DNA of 64,000 nucleotides from Ciona savignyi (lineage: Eukaryota > Chordata > Ascidiacea > Phlebobranchia > Cionidae): the NCBI GenBank assembly GCA_000149265.1, contig CH003424.1, forward strand, positions 615,345 to 679,344, read 5' to 3'. Positions 1 to 11,617 of this stretch are shown here, piece after piece. Positions within the stretch are counted from its first letter, which is position 1. Every line of letters begins with the position of its first letter. The notes below the pieces were generated by a model, which was not told where the DNA came from, did no database searches, and saw nothing but the letters and a program-made list of their open reading frames with translations. A program made the translations under genes and the position numbers.

Positions 1-208
1 TTTTAACTTTTGCGCAAGACGCAATAGGTAGGAAAATGAAAGAGACACTGTTTTAAGTTGATTATTTCAATTAAAATCACAGGTAGACCAAAGAATAAGT
101 AAATAAGGATTATTTAAGTATAGCATTATATCAATTATTTGTTTAGTTGGTTTTAAATATCATTTATACTAAGTTTTAGCCCAATTTTTGTATGACATAG
201 ATCCAAAA

Positions 209-1295
209 ATGTCAAAAACAGATTTTAATGAGTTACTGATTAATTTGGTACAAGTCAGTCCTCATCTGTATGATTCCAAGAATCAGTATTATAAGGATAC
301 AATGAGAAAAGAAAATACCTGGACTTACATTAGTGGCCAAATAGGAGAACCAGGTACGGTACCGGTAGTTTATTGTTTAAAATGGGTTTATTTTATGTGT
401 GAATTGAAACACAATGTTTGTTGAATTTCGTGTTGAACATTTATTAGCAGCGGCATGTATGATGATATGGAGAAGTTTAAGGAATGGATTTTTAAGAGAG
501 AAAAAAAAGCGGATAAATGAAAGTGAGCGGTTCTGGTGCGGCCACATGTTCAACATGGGAACATGATGATAATATGCAATTTTTGCAAGATCACCTTTGT
601 CACCGATTGTAAGTACCGGTATCGGTTTGTATTGTTTATAAAATGTAACATGTTTCCATTAAATAATACAGTTAGCACACATTGCTTGAACCAAGTACAG
701 GTACCAGTAGTTTAATAGGTTTAACGAGTATACTGGTGAAGTAATAACTAACAGGCACACATGACACAACACAGGGATAGTTCTGGTAAACTAAACACCC
801 CAACAGAACTATCTATCCATGACGTCAACAATAGATTGCCCTTCGCCTGCTGAATTGCTGCAGTCTGCACAACAGCACAAAAGAAGAAAGCTGGATTTTA
901 AAGTTGATTTGCAGGTGGTTATTTTCATATTGTACATAACTTGTTTGTGTGTAAACAACTTTTTTACCATTGTACATCAGTTTATGTTTCTCGTCCAATG
1001 TTTAATTGAAAATATTCAGATTTATGTGGACCACTACCAGTTAATTTTTTATTAATCGTTATTTGATTCTAGATATCCACAGCTCTAATAACCACTCACT
1101 TTATTACTAGGAAGACCTCATACATATTCTGGAGAGAAATTCGGAATATATGAAAAAGTGCGGCTCAGGCCAACATTGTGCAGGATGATATGTATGATAG
1201 TTTTGGAAAATTTACTGTTGCTAAACTATATAGTTTCAATGGAAACAGCCGATGAAGCTATGGCTGCAATTGTGCAGATATTGTTAACTCTGTAA
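209..1295 (+). pseudogene. MADF/BESS-type DNA-binding protein, frame-broken
   Basis: The exon at 209-353 encodes the first half of a MADF (Myb/SANT-like) domain, with ELLINLVQVSPHLYD and a tryptophan in ENTWTYI. A donor follows at 354. The exon at 451-608 continues in the right phase with IWRSLRNGFLREKKKR, the second MADF helix. It then loses frame near 520-535, and the expected end (GSGAATCSTWEHDDNMQFL) is read one base over. Segments at 814-914 (KRRKLDF) and 1111-1295 follow. The last has an EDLIHILERN stretch, a BESS-like YDSFGKFTVAKLYSF and AMAAIVQILLTL, each in a different frame. AATAAA lies at 1347-1352. MADF-BESS proteins are sequence-specific transcription regulators. Several frame breaks suggest a decaying copy, though single-base assembly errors could mimic this. 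MADF identity is fairly sure; BESS is tentative. Confidence 0.6.
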
Positions 1296-1346
1296 CTTTC
1301 ACATTGAACATACCAGTCATTGTAAATGCAAATTTGTTATTTGGTC

Positions 1347-1352
1347 AATAAA
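1347..1352 (+). terminator. Poly(A) signal after the MADF/BESS remnant
   Basis: AATAAA lies about 50 bases after the last in-frame stop of the MADF/BESS remnant, so the locus kept a normal 3' end. Confidence 0.4.
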
Positions 1353-1840
1353 TTGTAAAGCATGCAGCTAGTTGTAAATAATATTTATATTTCAGTGTTA
1401 TTATATTTCTTCAGTCATATACACTGCCTTTCCAAGCCAACTGTAATAGTTAATTTTTCATTTCATATCACTGTATTGCTCTTTCTTCGTTTGATATTTT
1501 GCAATAAAAATAAATGTCAAGTAAGTTGTTTGTTATATGAAAATGATGTAAAAAATATAAAAAGAACATAAGTAAAAAAAGAGTGGTTATATGTCTAGAA
1601 ACATGTGACAATAAAGTTGGACATTATATTTTGCTTAATTCGTTTTTTACTGGTGAAAACAATCGTTCTAATGGCCAGTAAACAAAACCACGTGGGAATG
1701 TTTTGACGCATTACGTCATCATGAACGCGAGTGTGTGTGCATGGTCTCGCGTCTCTCTAAAACGCAACGCCTGACGAGAAGGATGACGAGACGCTAGAAA
1801 CGCGAAGGATTGCGCAAAACGCTATATGTGTGTGGAGCGC

Positions 1841-1995
1841 TTAAGCGTTGTAATCTATGCGTTGAAATTTATGCGTTGTAATCTATGCGTTAAAAACTAA
1901 GCGTTGTAATCTATGCATTGAAATCTATGCGTTGTAATCTATGCTTTAAAATTTATGCGTTGAAATCTATATGTTGAAATCTATGCTTTAAAATC
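1841..1995. repeat. Short tandem repeat, about 13-17 bp unit
   Basis: About ten degenerate copies of a 'gttgtaatctatgc / gttgaaatctatgc' unit, lying just downstream of the sixth Sushi exon on the opposite strand. Confidence 0.85.
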
Positions 1996-2007
1996 AACAA
2001 AACTCAC

Positions 2008-5000
2008 CATAAGAAGTACAGTAATTAGTTCCATTCCATGTTCCATATTTTGTACAAAATAATACTGAACTCCCAAGAAGTTGAGAACCACTGGGACAAA
2101 CTAATTCATATTTCATTCCTTCATAGTATTTGTCGAGTCTTGATACAATTTGGCCACCGGGAGGTAAATATGGGTCAACGCAAGCTGAGGGAAAGTTTGT
2201 TGAAATATTTTTACACTTCCTTCATCCACCACGAAACTATCTTAGAATATTCAATATTTAAATTATCAATGTTGTGTATTTTTGCAAGTTTTTTATAGTT
2301 TTTTATGAATTTCACATTACCAAAGTGGTAATTTGACGATTGCCTGTGGTGATAATACACCCTACATTTTATTCTATTCATGCATGTCCTTTTTGCAAGA
2401 ACGAAAAAGAGAAACTCTTAATGGGTTTTACCAAATTGAAGAAACGTGTCTATTATACACAACACACTGCAATAGCTCCGGTAACCCGACAGTGGGCGCG
2501 AGGTAATCTGACAATTTCCCGTGTGTTAACAATGCCCTAGATTTTTCCATTTACAGGGATAAAAATAAATATCCTATTCTATCCTACACTTAAGGATTGT
2601 GTGAATTATAATCAATAATAATTTACGTAAACCAATGCAGCCGCTTGATTTTAACTAAATTCGGAACGATTAATCTGGTGGTTTACTGCGTTGCCTTTCC
2701 TTGGGCAAGGCATTGAACCAACATTGCCTAAACTCAGTGAAATGATTTGTTCAACAAAATGAAAACAGCGTCTTATCCTACCTAACACACTACAATAACC
2801 TGGCGGTGGGTGCGAAGTGAACTGACGATTATCCTATCCCATAGGTCCATATTTTTCCTTCATGCTCATCAAAAATTAACTTACCTCTAAGGCATTTAGA
2901 AGTTGCCATATTAGCCCAAGAACCCATATTACACGTATCAGTAGATTTCCCAACCAAAGTCCTTGGATGTAAACAGTTATACTGTACCATGGTCCCATTT
3001 AGATATTTTCCAGGAACTTGGGACCGAATTATTGTAATGTTTAAATTATTTTTGATGCCAATTTCCAGGGAGCATTCTAAAAAAAGTGTTTAATATAATA
3101 ATTTTAGGTATCGTAGTGCATTATCATGGTTATTATATATGCTATTCAACTAAATTGCTCAATCATTAGATCCTGCAATTTGCAAGAAGACGAAAGGTCA
3201 TGGGATCAAAACTGGACATTTGCTAGTCGGTTGTGTCCTTGGATGAGATACTTAGCGGACATCGCCTGAACTCGGTGGATTAATTTGTCCGGCCGGTTGG
3301 TCTAGCGGTTACGTGCGTCGCCTTTCAATCGAAAGGTTGCAGGTGCGAAACTGGTCGATAGCTAGTCGGTTGTGTCCTTGTGCAAAGCACTTTACGAACA
3401 TTGCCTGAACCCAGAGAATTAATGGGTTCTATCAAATTGAAGAAACGTGTCTATCATACACAACACACTGCAATAACTCCAGTAACCCGACTGTGGGCGC
3501 GAGGTGATCTGACGATTGCTCATGTGATAACCCCCTTGGGTTTCTCATTTTTGGGACAAACTTGAATATCATATCCTTTAATCACCCTGCATCCATCGTA
3601 GTAAACATAAGATGGAATAAATAGCATTAAAAACTAAAACATAAGATCAAAGTAATTAATTCGTAATAAAATACCTTTAACACAAGATGGTGCACTATTA
3701 ATCCAATTGAAAGAATTTAAACAAATATTGGTGGCGTTCCCAACTAAGTGATACCCACTACTGCATGTATATTGGATGATTGAGGTGGTAGAGTACGTCA
3801 CAGCATGTGGTGTGTAATTTCCATTGGATATCACTGGCGGCGCTAGGCAGACTGAAATAAAGAGGATTAATAAAATAAAATGGGACGATCGTGTGGCTGA
3901 ATGGTTGGTGCGACTAGTTTATATCTACTGATTCAGACATATATATGGACTTACTAGCCAGCTCCAGCTGGTCTAACGTCCGGCCAGCTGGTCTTACGGT
4001 TAAGTGTGTCGCCTTTCAATCGAAAGGTTGCAGGTGCGAAACTGGTCGCTAGCTAGTCGGTTGTGTCCTTGGGCAAGGCACTTTACGGACATTGTCTGAA
4101 CCCAGCGGATTAATGGGTTCTACCAAATTGAAGGAACATGTCTGTCATATACAACACACTGCAATAGCTCCGGTAACCCGACGATGGGCGCGAGGTGACT
4201 TGACTATTGCCCGTGTGTTAACCCCCTTGGTTTTCCCATTCACGGGGATAAAGATGAATATCCTATCCTATCCTAACATGCCCATTATAAGTTTTAAACT
4301 TTGCATATTTATAAAATAAAATAAATTCTAATATTGTATTGCAAATTGCTTATTAAATTCTATGTCGTTTATCTTCAGAGATTTTTATGCGCTTGCCAAT
4401 TTTCCGTATCATTTATTATTTGATTGCATACTTTTCTCTACTTTCTAGTCATATATTGTTTTGGAGTCAGTTGCTTTTTGGTGGTTAAAGAGGTAGACTG
4501 AGCAATATAAAATAACAAAAGTACTGAAACGCTATAACATCCTTTTTATTAAAGGAAAACGCAGAAAAAGTATTATTAAGTCAGACCACCTTCTGCCCAT
4601 TGAAGCTATTGCATTGTGTTGTTTGTATGATTAAGACATTCCATTAATTTAGTAGAACCCATTATTTGGCTGGGTTCAGGCAATGCCCATTAAGTGCCTT
4701 TCCCAAGGACACAACAAATTAGCTAGAAACCAGTTTCTAACCTGCAACCCTTCGGTTGAAAGTCAATTTACAAATCCATTCAAGCGGACTATGAATATAA
4801 TTACCTTTATTATATCAACTGTTATTCTGCCACTCATAAGGAGAAATAAATCTCCCATCCTAACATAGCATGTTGGTCAAACAAATCAAAAGTTAAAAAA
4901 TGGGATTTTTCCAAATTAAATGACAACCAAGGATTTTATTGCAGCAAATCATTAATTTTTTTTAAATATATTGCGCCATTAATTTTATAGAGAATAGTAA

Positions 5001-8000
5001 ACGAAATTTATTTATTATTAAAGCATCAAATTTCAGATGTATTCTTTTGTTTTTCAATAACCATAACATAGAAATTGTATTTCAAATAAATAGAAATCAT
5101 ACAAACCTGGAAGACACTGGGGACCACTGTTCAGCCATGTATTTGGATTAATACACTTGTTTGTCAATAAACCAAGTAAATTTCCATATTTGCAGTAGTA
5201 CGTTGCTGTATCATTGATGGGGAAATAATTCTTCATCTCTAAAACTGAAACCGGGTATTCCCCCACATAAGGAGCACGCTGACACCCTGTACCAACCAAT
5301 GTGAAAATTACTTCGAGATATATAAGGTTGGGATATGGACATTTACATATATGTATTACTTAGGTTAGGGGGCCATGTCTGGCTATACCCACACTAAATA
5401 ATTTATTGCATTATAAACGTGTAATGACTGCTAATTTAAAGATGTTTTTTTTGTGTTTCTTAATCGTTGAAACAATAAACTAAAATTATTTTATAAATTA
5501 ATGATAAATGGATTATGACTAAATTAAAAATTATTAGTGGAAATTAAATAAAGCAGATGGACTTAAGTTAAACAAATGAAAAAAGGGTTAAAAAAAGGTT
5601 TGCAATTTTTACGTGAGAATTACAAACACACAATTCCATTACTCGAAAAGTTGTTACGCGCCTTGATTTTCCCATTTACAGGGATAAACATGAATATTCT
5701 ATCCTAAACAATGAATATCCTATCCTAAACATGAATATCCTATCCTAAACATGAATATCCTATCCTAAACATGAATATTCTATCCTAAACATGAATATCC
5801 TATCCTAAACATGAATATCCTATCCTAAACATGAATATTCTATTCTAAACATGAATATTCTATCCTAAACATGAATATCCTATCCTAAACATGAATATCC
5901 TATCCTAAACATGAATATTCTATCCTAAACATGAATATCCTATCCTAAACATGAATATCCTATCCTAAACATGAATATTCTATCCTAAACATGAATATCC
6001 TATCCTAAACATGAATATCCTATCCTAAACATGAATATTCTATCCTAAACATGAATATCCTATCCTAAACATGAATATTCTATCCTAAACATGAATATTC
6101 TATCCTAAACATGAATATTCTATCCTAAACATGAATATTCTATCCTAAACATGAATATTCTATCCTAAACATGAATATCCTATCCTAAACATGAATATTC
6201 TATCCTAAACATGAATATCCTATCCTAAACATGAATATTCTATCCTAAACATGAATATCCTATCCTAAACATGAATATTCTATCCTAAACATGAATATCC
6301 TATCCTAAACATGAATATTCTATCCTAAACATGAATATCCTATCCTAAACATGAATATTCTATCCTAAACATGAATATCCTATCCTAAACATGAATATCC
6401 TATCCTAAACATGAATATTCTATCCTAAACATGAATATCCTATCCTAAACATGAATATCCTATCCTAAACATGAATATCCTATCCTAAACATGAATATCC
6501 TATCCTAAACATGAATATCCTATCCTAAACATGAATATTCTATCCTAAACATGAATATCCTATCCTAAACATGAATATCCTATCCTAAACATGAATATCC
6601 TATCCTAAACATGAATATCCTATCCTAAACATGAATATCCTATTCTAAACATTAATATCCTATCCTAAACATGAATATCCTATCCTAAACATGAATATCC
6701 TATCCTAAACATGAATATTCTATCCTAAACATGAATATCCTATCCTAAACATGAATATCCTATCCTAAACATGAATATCCTATCCTAAACATGAATATTC
6801 TATCCTAAACATGAATATTCTATCCTAAACATGAATATCCTATCCTAAACATGAATATCCTATTCTAAACATTAATATCCTATCCTAAACACGAATATTC
6901 TATCCAATATATCCCACCTTTAACACAAGATGGTGTAGCTTTGGTCCATTGCAGAGTAGTATTTGAGCAGGTATTAGTGGTGTTTCCATCCAAAATATAC
7001 CCACTGTCACATGAATATCGAATCACTGCATGAGGAAGGTACGTCTGGGTGTTTGGGGCATAGCTTCCGTTCTGGACCACTGGGGGTGGTAGACATACTG
7101 GAACACATTTGAAATTTACCAAAAATATGAAGAATATGAACGGTTGTGTGGCCGAATGGTTATCGCGAACGATTGATATACCAATTCCATATATAAAAAA
7201 ACAGACTAAGTGACAAGCCCATTGGGGAATCAAAACTGAGCCCGGTGGAATAAAATAAATAAATAAAAAAATATGAAGAAAATAATTTGGGTAAACGGTT
7301 AATGCGGCTGATTCATATAATGATTTCTATATAAAAAAGGTCATGGGAGTAAGACAATAATGGTTCGAACTGAGATTAAAAAATGAGGTCAAAAAACAAT
7401 CTTCTAATTTCATTTAATACGGTTTTATAATAAATCCTTATTAATCCACTGGGTTCAGACGATGTCTGCTAAGTATCTTACACAAGGAAAAAACATTAGC
7501 TAATGATCAATTTTGTTTTTATACAATCCTTCGGCTGAAAGGTGATGTACTACTCGACTATAATTACTATCTGCTTGTCACAAAATTTTGCTGGTCGGCT
7601 GTCATGCAAAGTGGACATGGTTAAGATTACATAGGACAGAATATTTATGTTTATCCTTGTGAGTGGGAACACCAAGGGTGTTATCACCCGGCCATTGTCA
7701 GATCACCTTGCCCCCCCCCCCCCCATCGGGTTACCGGGGCTATTGCAGTGTGTTGTATATGATAGACATGTTCCTTAAATTTGGTGGAACCCATTAAACC
7801 ACTGGGTTCAGGCAATGTCCTTTAAGTGCCTTGCCCAAGGACACAACCAACTACCTAGCGACCGCTCACAAAAGCCGTAAAAAAGGTTGACGACTAATAT
7901 TATCACGAGTTTCGAACCTTATATGGAGGTTACGTTGTATATGACACAAACAGTGCATATTATGATTCATAAGAATATGACATCATAATTGATAACAAAG

Positions 8001-9666
8001 AAATTTGTTGAGTAATACAAACAAGTTGTTTTCAAAGGAATTTTATAAAAAATGTTGTAAATAACAATACTACAATTGAACATAAACTTAAGTTTACTAC
8101 AAGATGAAGATAAGGGGTTAAACTGCAAAGCTAGTGCTTATGTAAAAATAAAAATATTTTTTGGCCTTTTTAATTTATTATTGCAATAAAATGTCAAATT
8201 ATACAAATATGGCACAAGAAACAAACCTATAATTAATTTTATTTGGTAAAATTAATTTCATTTGGTAAAAATAATTTCATTTGATAAAATCAATTTCATT
8301 AAATGATAAATTAAATTTTAGAGAAACAAAAGTCACCTTGCAAACAGGAGGGAGCAGGATAAGCCCACACGCCCGACTCCAAACAAATGTTGGTTACGTT
8401 CCCTACCAGATTGCTGCGTATAGGACATGTATATGTGTACTTTGCACCAACAGCATAGGACAATTGCCTATTGTAAACTGTGAAATTATTACTCAAGGCA
8501 ACAAGAGGAGCATCCTGGACAGCCGTGTCTCCACTGGCCGAAACTATTACAGGGGGGTCTAAGCAGGCTGTAATGCAGAAAGAATATATAATTACAGTAT
8601 TAGAGCAAATTTAAATACGGCAGAAACTATGAAATAAATATTAGGCTGTAATACAGTAGATGTAATACACTAAAGGAGATTAGGATATTTATGTTTATTC
8701 CTGTGGATGGGAAAACCAAGGGGGTTAACACACGGGCAATCGTCAGGTTACCTCGCATTCACTGTCGGGTTGATAGAACTATTGCAGTGTGTTGTGTATG
8801 ATTTACATGTTCCTTTAATTTAGTAGAACCCATTAATCCACTGGTTCAGGCAATGTCCGTTACGTGCCTTGCTCTAGGACATAACCGACTAGCTAGCGAC
8901 CAGTTTCAAAACTGCAACCATTCAGCTAAAAGGTGACAAACTTTTTTGTCCATTTTGCCACTTTTCATATTATTTTGCTTTTAAAACATCAATTTAACAC
9001 ACTTATACAAACGGATATTTCTCCCACTATTTAGAGAATTCACAAACATATTGCTTCAATCAGAAATTTGTGATGGAAAAATTGCACTTGGTATTGAAAC
9101 CCAGAAGGTTGTGTGGTCAAAACCTGTCACTACTTATCATATGAGGGTAACAGTGGGACAGATAACTGAATTTGCTTAAACCCAAAGGAACCCTTTAAAT
9201 AAAACATACTACCATTTCTTTTGAATGTAACATATTGTACACATTCTAAAGTCTGGTAACCAGACTGTGGGCATGGGGTAGTTTGACAAGTTCTTGGGTT
9301 CAAACCCTGAATATTTTCAGCCAGTTAACTAAATTGGTTAAAAAATGACCGTCACGGTAACATGACAATTGCGACAAAATCCCCAATTATAGGTCCTTTC
9401 TACCCTCCCCCAAACTTATTTACAGGATAAAACAATTATACTATATCCCGGATTTTGCAACTTCTAAAAACATTTTAAAAACTTAAACCTGTTTGAACCT
9501 CCGATTAATAAAGGGAAAGTTTAAAACCCTTTAGTTTAACAAAACAATAACTAAATTTAATAAAATATATTTTTGACAAATCTTAAAAACAACATAAGAT
9601 ATACTTACTTGAATGTACTCCAATAACTTGAAACAATAAACATAAAAATATCACTTTAAAATACAT
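2008..9666 (-). CDS. Secreted six-Sushi (CCP/complement control) protein, 3' end not found
   Basis: CDS exons in transcript order: 9609-9666, 8337-8567, 6918-7097, 5107-5286, 3675-3851, 2885-3076, 2008-2184. The first encodes a 19-residue signal peptide (MYFKVIFLCLLFQVIGVHS) and ends in phase 1. Every following exon is phase 1-1 and holds exactly one Sushi domain with four cysteines in the usual order, such as CLPPP, YSC, NTC, PSC, with a conserved W before the fourth Cys in five of the six domains. All junctions have AG acceptors and GT donors. The protein should be secreted or be an ectodomain, as in complement regulators, selectins and other adhesion proteins. I could not find the exon that must follow 2008, so about 398 codons are seen; the rest probably lies left of the window, with the MADF remnant in the last intron. 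Function within the Sushi superfamily is unknown. Confidence 0.85.
2400..2588 (+). mobile_element. SINE-A, 3' two-thirds
   Basis: Matches the SINE-A body from the 'taatgggttctacc' region to the 'atcctattctatcc' tail. Confidence 0.75.
2680..2860 (+). mobile_element. SINE-A, degenerate copy
   Basis: Diverged copy recognisable by 'ccttgggcaaggcattga', 'cctaaactcagtg' and the later 'cacactacaataacc' block. Confidence 0.55.
3175..3286 (+). mobile_element. SINE-A, 5' fragment
   Basis: Head and centre only ('gctagtcggttgtgtccttg', 'cctgaactcggtggattaat'), lying in tandem directly before a full copy. Confidence 0.6.
3288..3580 (+). mobile_element. SINE-A, full-length reference copy
   Basis: This entry defines the family. 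The tRNA-like head has box A 'tggtctagcggttacgtgcg' and a box B-like 'ggttgcaggtgcgaaactgg'. A central block carries 'tgtgtccttg.gcaa.gcact', a motif resembling the shared central domains of several metazoan SINEs. The 3' body runs from 'cctgaacccag' through 'acacactgcaata' and 'gtaacccgac' to 'ccttgg.ttt', with a tail related to 'gaatatcctatcc'. It is a non-autonomous Pol III-type retroelement. It lies in an intron of the Sushi gene, antisense to it. The partner LINE is not in the window. Confidence 0.85.
3885..3955 (+). mobile_element. SINE-B, 5' fragment
   Basis: 'cgatcgtgtggctgaatggt' head of the second, shorter tRNA-like family (defined at 7138). Confidence 0.6.
3978..4276 (+). mobile_element. 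SINE-A, full copy
   Basis: Nearly intact from 'gtccggcca' to the 'atcctatcctatcc' tail, in an intron of the Sushi gene. Confidence 0.85.
4580..4765 (-). mobile_element. SINE-A, partial
   Basis: Inverted copy from 'gaagctattgcattgtgttg' to 'caacccttcggttgaaag'; the 3' tail is missing. Confidence 0.7.
5655..5700 (+). mobile_element. SINE-A, 3' end only, source of the adjacent minisatellite
   Basis: 'ttttcccatttacagggata' plus 'aacatgaatattctatcc' is the SINE-A 3' end. It passes without a break into the 20-bp array. Confidence 0.8.
5684..6905. repeat. 20-bp minisatellite, about 60 units
   Basis: Near-perfect array with unit 'aaacatgaatatcctatcct'. Variation is mostly one C/T position (atatcc versus atattc), and a few units carry 'attaatatcc'. 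It fills the third intron of the Sushi gene and ends about 12 bases from the exon at 6918-7097. The unit equals the last 20 bases of SINE-A. Confidence 0.95.
7138..7255 (+). mobile_element. SINE-B, reference copy
   Basis: This entry defines the family. The head is 'cggttgtgtggccgaatggt' followed by 'cgcga', an A-box-like block. A middle of the form 'atatacc...atatataaaaaaac' follows, then a box B-like 'gaatcaaaactgagcccgg' and an A-rich tail. The whole unit is about 115-130 bp. I infer a tRNA-derived SINE without the long SINE-A body. Confidence 0.7.
7440..7870 (-). mobile_element. Two adjacent inverted SINE-A copies
   Basis: 7440-7560 is a diverged head/centre. 7630-7870 is a longer copy, interrupted by a run of 14 C at about 7711-7724 where other copies have the 'cgcgcccaccgtcggg' stretch. 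Confidence 0.7.
8229..8302. repeat. About 22-bp tandem repeat, 3 units
   Basis: 'ttggtaaaattaatttcatt' and close variants repeat three times beside the first Sushi-domain exon. Confidence 0.6.
8685..8940 (-). mobile_element. SINE-A copy
   Basis: Inverted, nearly full copy from 'atatttatgtttattcctgt' to 'ccattcagctaaaaggtgac', in the first intron of the Sushi gene. Confidence 0.75.
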
Positions 9667-9722
9667 AATGAACGCTATTATTTCTTTGTCAACAACAATG
9701 GAATAAAACAATGATCTGATTG

Positions 9723-9900
9723 TTATATACGTGTTAATTGTTCTATAATAAACATTATTACTAAATCACCTTTCTTGAGGATTGTGATGTCATATAGTCA
9801 GCAAGGAAAAAACAATGATTCATTGTGATGTCATAACTCTTGGTTCTTAAATAATAACTATTGTTACCTAATAATATATCTGTTTTATTGTGATGTCATA
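9723..9900 (-). promoter_or_regulatory. Putative promoter of the Sushi gene
   Basis: On the minus strand TATATAA (9723-9729) lies 57 bases before the start codon. Upstream are three exact copies of 'attgtgatgtcata' at 9781-9794, 9822-9835 and 9887-9900. Their core TGATGTCA resembles CRE/ATF-type sites. Repetition and position suggest an enhancer-promoter module; no factor can be named from sequence alone. Confidence 0.45.
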
Positions 9901-9949
9901 AATTGGTGAATCAGTGAAATAGATGATATTATGACAAAGCTCTATTGTT

Positions 9950-10565
9950 TGTTTTTGACAAAGGAATTTACGCTAATTCTAATCTTAGTCTAGTTAGCAA
10001 AAATAAACTTAAATTTAGAATTTTATTGCAATTAATAACTGCTGTAACATCCTTTTTTGTTCAATTTTCAAAAAACCACATCTTGCATAATTGGCACCAT
10101 CAATCTGGAAAGCAGGGCGATATTGTACAAGATATTATGTGTGGCCACATTTATAAGCATTCGTGACTTTTTATTACATTATTTTTATGTTTTTGGAAAT
10201 TTTAATAAGCATTTTTGTTACCTTATGTCGGCACATGCCATGCTTTCCAGGTAGGGTCAGTTGTAAGTTTTATAACCAAAACTTGACTTACGAAGTGACT
10301 TCTTTCATATCAGTGTTAGAATTAGTGTTACGACTGGGGTTAGAAGGTTAGTTCTGGGAACAATATTATGTTTTGGGAATTTTTAGGGTTTCCTTAAATA
10401 AAATTATGTTAATGGGTGGGGATCAAATGAATAAAATTGTCCTGATATTATATGAAAGTATGGCACTCTGTAAGTTAAGTTTTGGTACCCAACTTACCAC
10501 TTATGGGAATAAAAATGTTATTGTTTTCTTTAAGTCAATGTGAAAACGCAAGGAATCACACAGGT
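9950..10565. other. Intergenic, no gene seen
   Basis: AT-rich sequence upstream of the Sushi gene. Short ORFs on the plus strand have no recognisable domain or splice structure. Confidence 0.5.
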
Positions 10566-10580
10566 AATCATCAGAGCGAA

Positions 10581-10709
10581 CCTCTAATCACTACAGGTTC
10601 GCTTGGATGGGGTGTTTCAAACCATAACCCAAAACTCAACTCAAACCCTAACCATCATAACCGATCCACGCGCTCCAAGCAATCCAAGTGATCCTGTAAT
10701 AATTAGAGG
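10581..10709. mobile_element. MITE-B copy 1
   Basis: Ends are inverted: 'cctctaatcactacagg' on the left, the complement of 'cctgtaataattagagg' on the right. The interior is 'aaccctaacc'-rich. A second copy with related ends is at 25726-25911. Confidence 0.6.
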
Positions 10710-10711
10710 TA

Positions 10712-11115
10712 CCGACCGTCAGATTACCCGATCCCTGCCGTCGGTTAACCTAGCTATTGCAGTGTATTGTGTATAATGGAGACATTCCGGCCCGATGGTC
10801 TAGCGGTTAAGTGCGTCGCCTTTCAATCGAAAGGTTGCAGGTGCGAAACTGGTCGCTAGCTAGTCGGTTGTGTCCTTGGGCAAGGCACTTTACGGACATT
10901 GCCTGAACCCAGCGGATTAATGGGTTCTACCAAATTGAAGGAACGTGTCTATCATATACAACACACTGCAATAGCTCCGGTAACCCGACGATGGGCGCGA
11001 GGTGATCTGACGATTGCCCGTGTGATAACCCCTGGGGTTTTCCCATTCACGGGGGATAAACCATGGAAATATCCTATCCTATCCTATCCTATCCTATTCC
11101 TTAAATTTAGTAGAA
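10712..11115 (-). mobile_element. SINE-A split by a younger SINE-A
   Basis: A minus-strand SINE-A is interrupted after 'gagacattcc' (about 10786) and resumes at 'attccttaaatttagtagaa' (about 11096). Between lies an intact plus-strand copy flanked by the 5-base direct repeat ATTCC. Confidence 0.75.
10787..11095 (+). mobile_element. SINE-A, full copy nested in another SINE-A
   Basis: Intact from 'ggcccgatggtctagcgg' to four 'tatcc' tail units. The flanking ATTCC repeats are consistent with a target-site duplication. Confidence 0.85.
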
Positions 11116-11334
11116 CGCAATAATGTTCGAAAAGTTGAAATCAAAATTCTTAGACTAAGTCTCTTAAAGGCTGAATTGATCAATGATTTGTTTAGAAAAA
11201 AAAACATTTGACTTTGGGGAATTCCCAACAATAAAATTCCTTTTTTGAAAACAAAAAAGTTAAACATAAACTATTTAATTTTTAGAAAAAAAGAAAATAT
11301 TTTTTTGTACGTTTTTTGTAAAAATAAAAATTTT

Positions 11335-11455
11335 GTACGGTCGTTTGGCAGAATGGTTAGCGCGATTAATACATATACAGAAATATATACAAAAAAACGG
11401 TCTTGGGGATGACCCAGCCTGGGTTCAAAATTTGGCACAAAAAATCCTAAAAAAA
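11335..11455 (+). mobile_element. SINE-B copy
   Basis: Well-preserved head 'cggtcgtttggcagaatggt' plus 'tagcgcga', box B-like 'cctgggttcaaaatttgg' and an A-run at the 3' end. Confidence 0.7.
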
Positions 11456-11617
11456 AAAAATTATATTTAAAATGAATAACTTCTTAAATTTAGAACACGG
11501 TTTTATTTGTAGTCGTCGTTACCTGTACCCAGTACATGAATGATATTAATGAAGTTTTATTTATTTTTTACTTTCCTTTTTTTCATTTTGGTCCACACAG
11601 CTTCTTCTAAATCCGAC

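Noticed and set aside
5684..6905. CRISPR-like array of 20-bp units
   Set aside because: Contiguous units without spacers, in a eukaryotic intron, and derived from a SINE tail.
10899..11123. Recurrent ORFs beginning [15 protein letters not shown], on both strands at many sites
   Set aside because: They are SINE-A sequence read in one frame; copies vary freely with stops and deletions.
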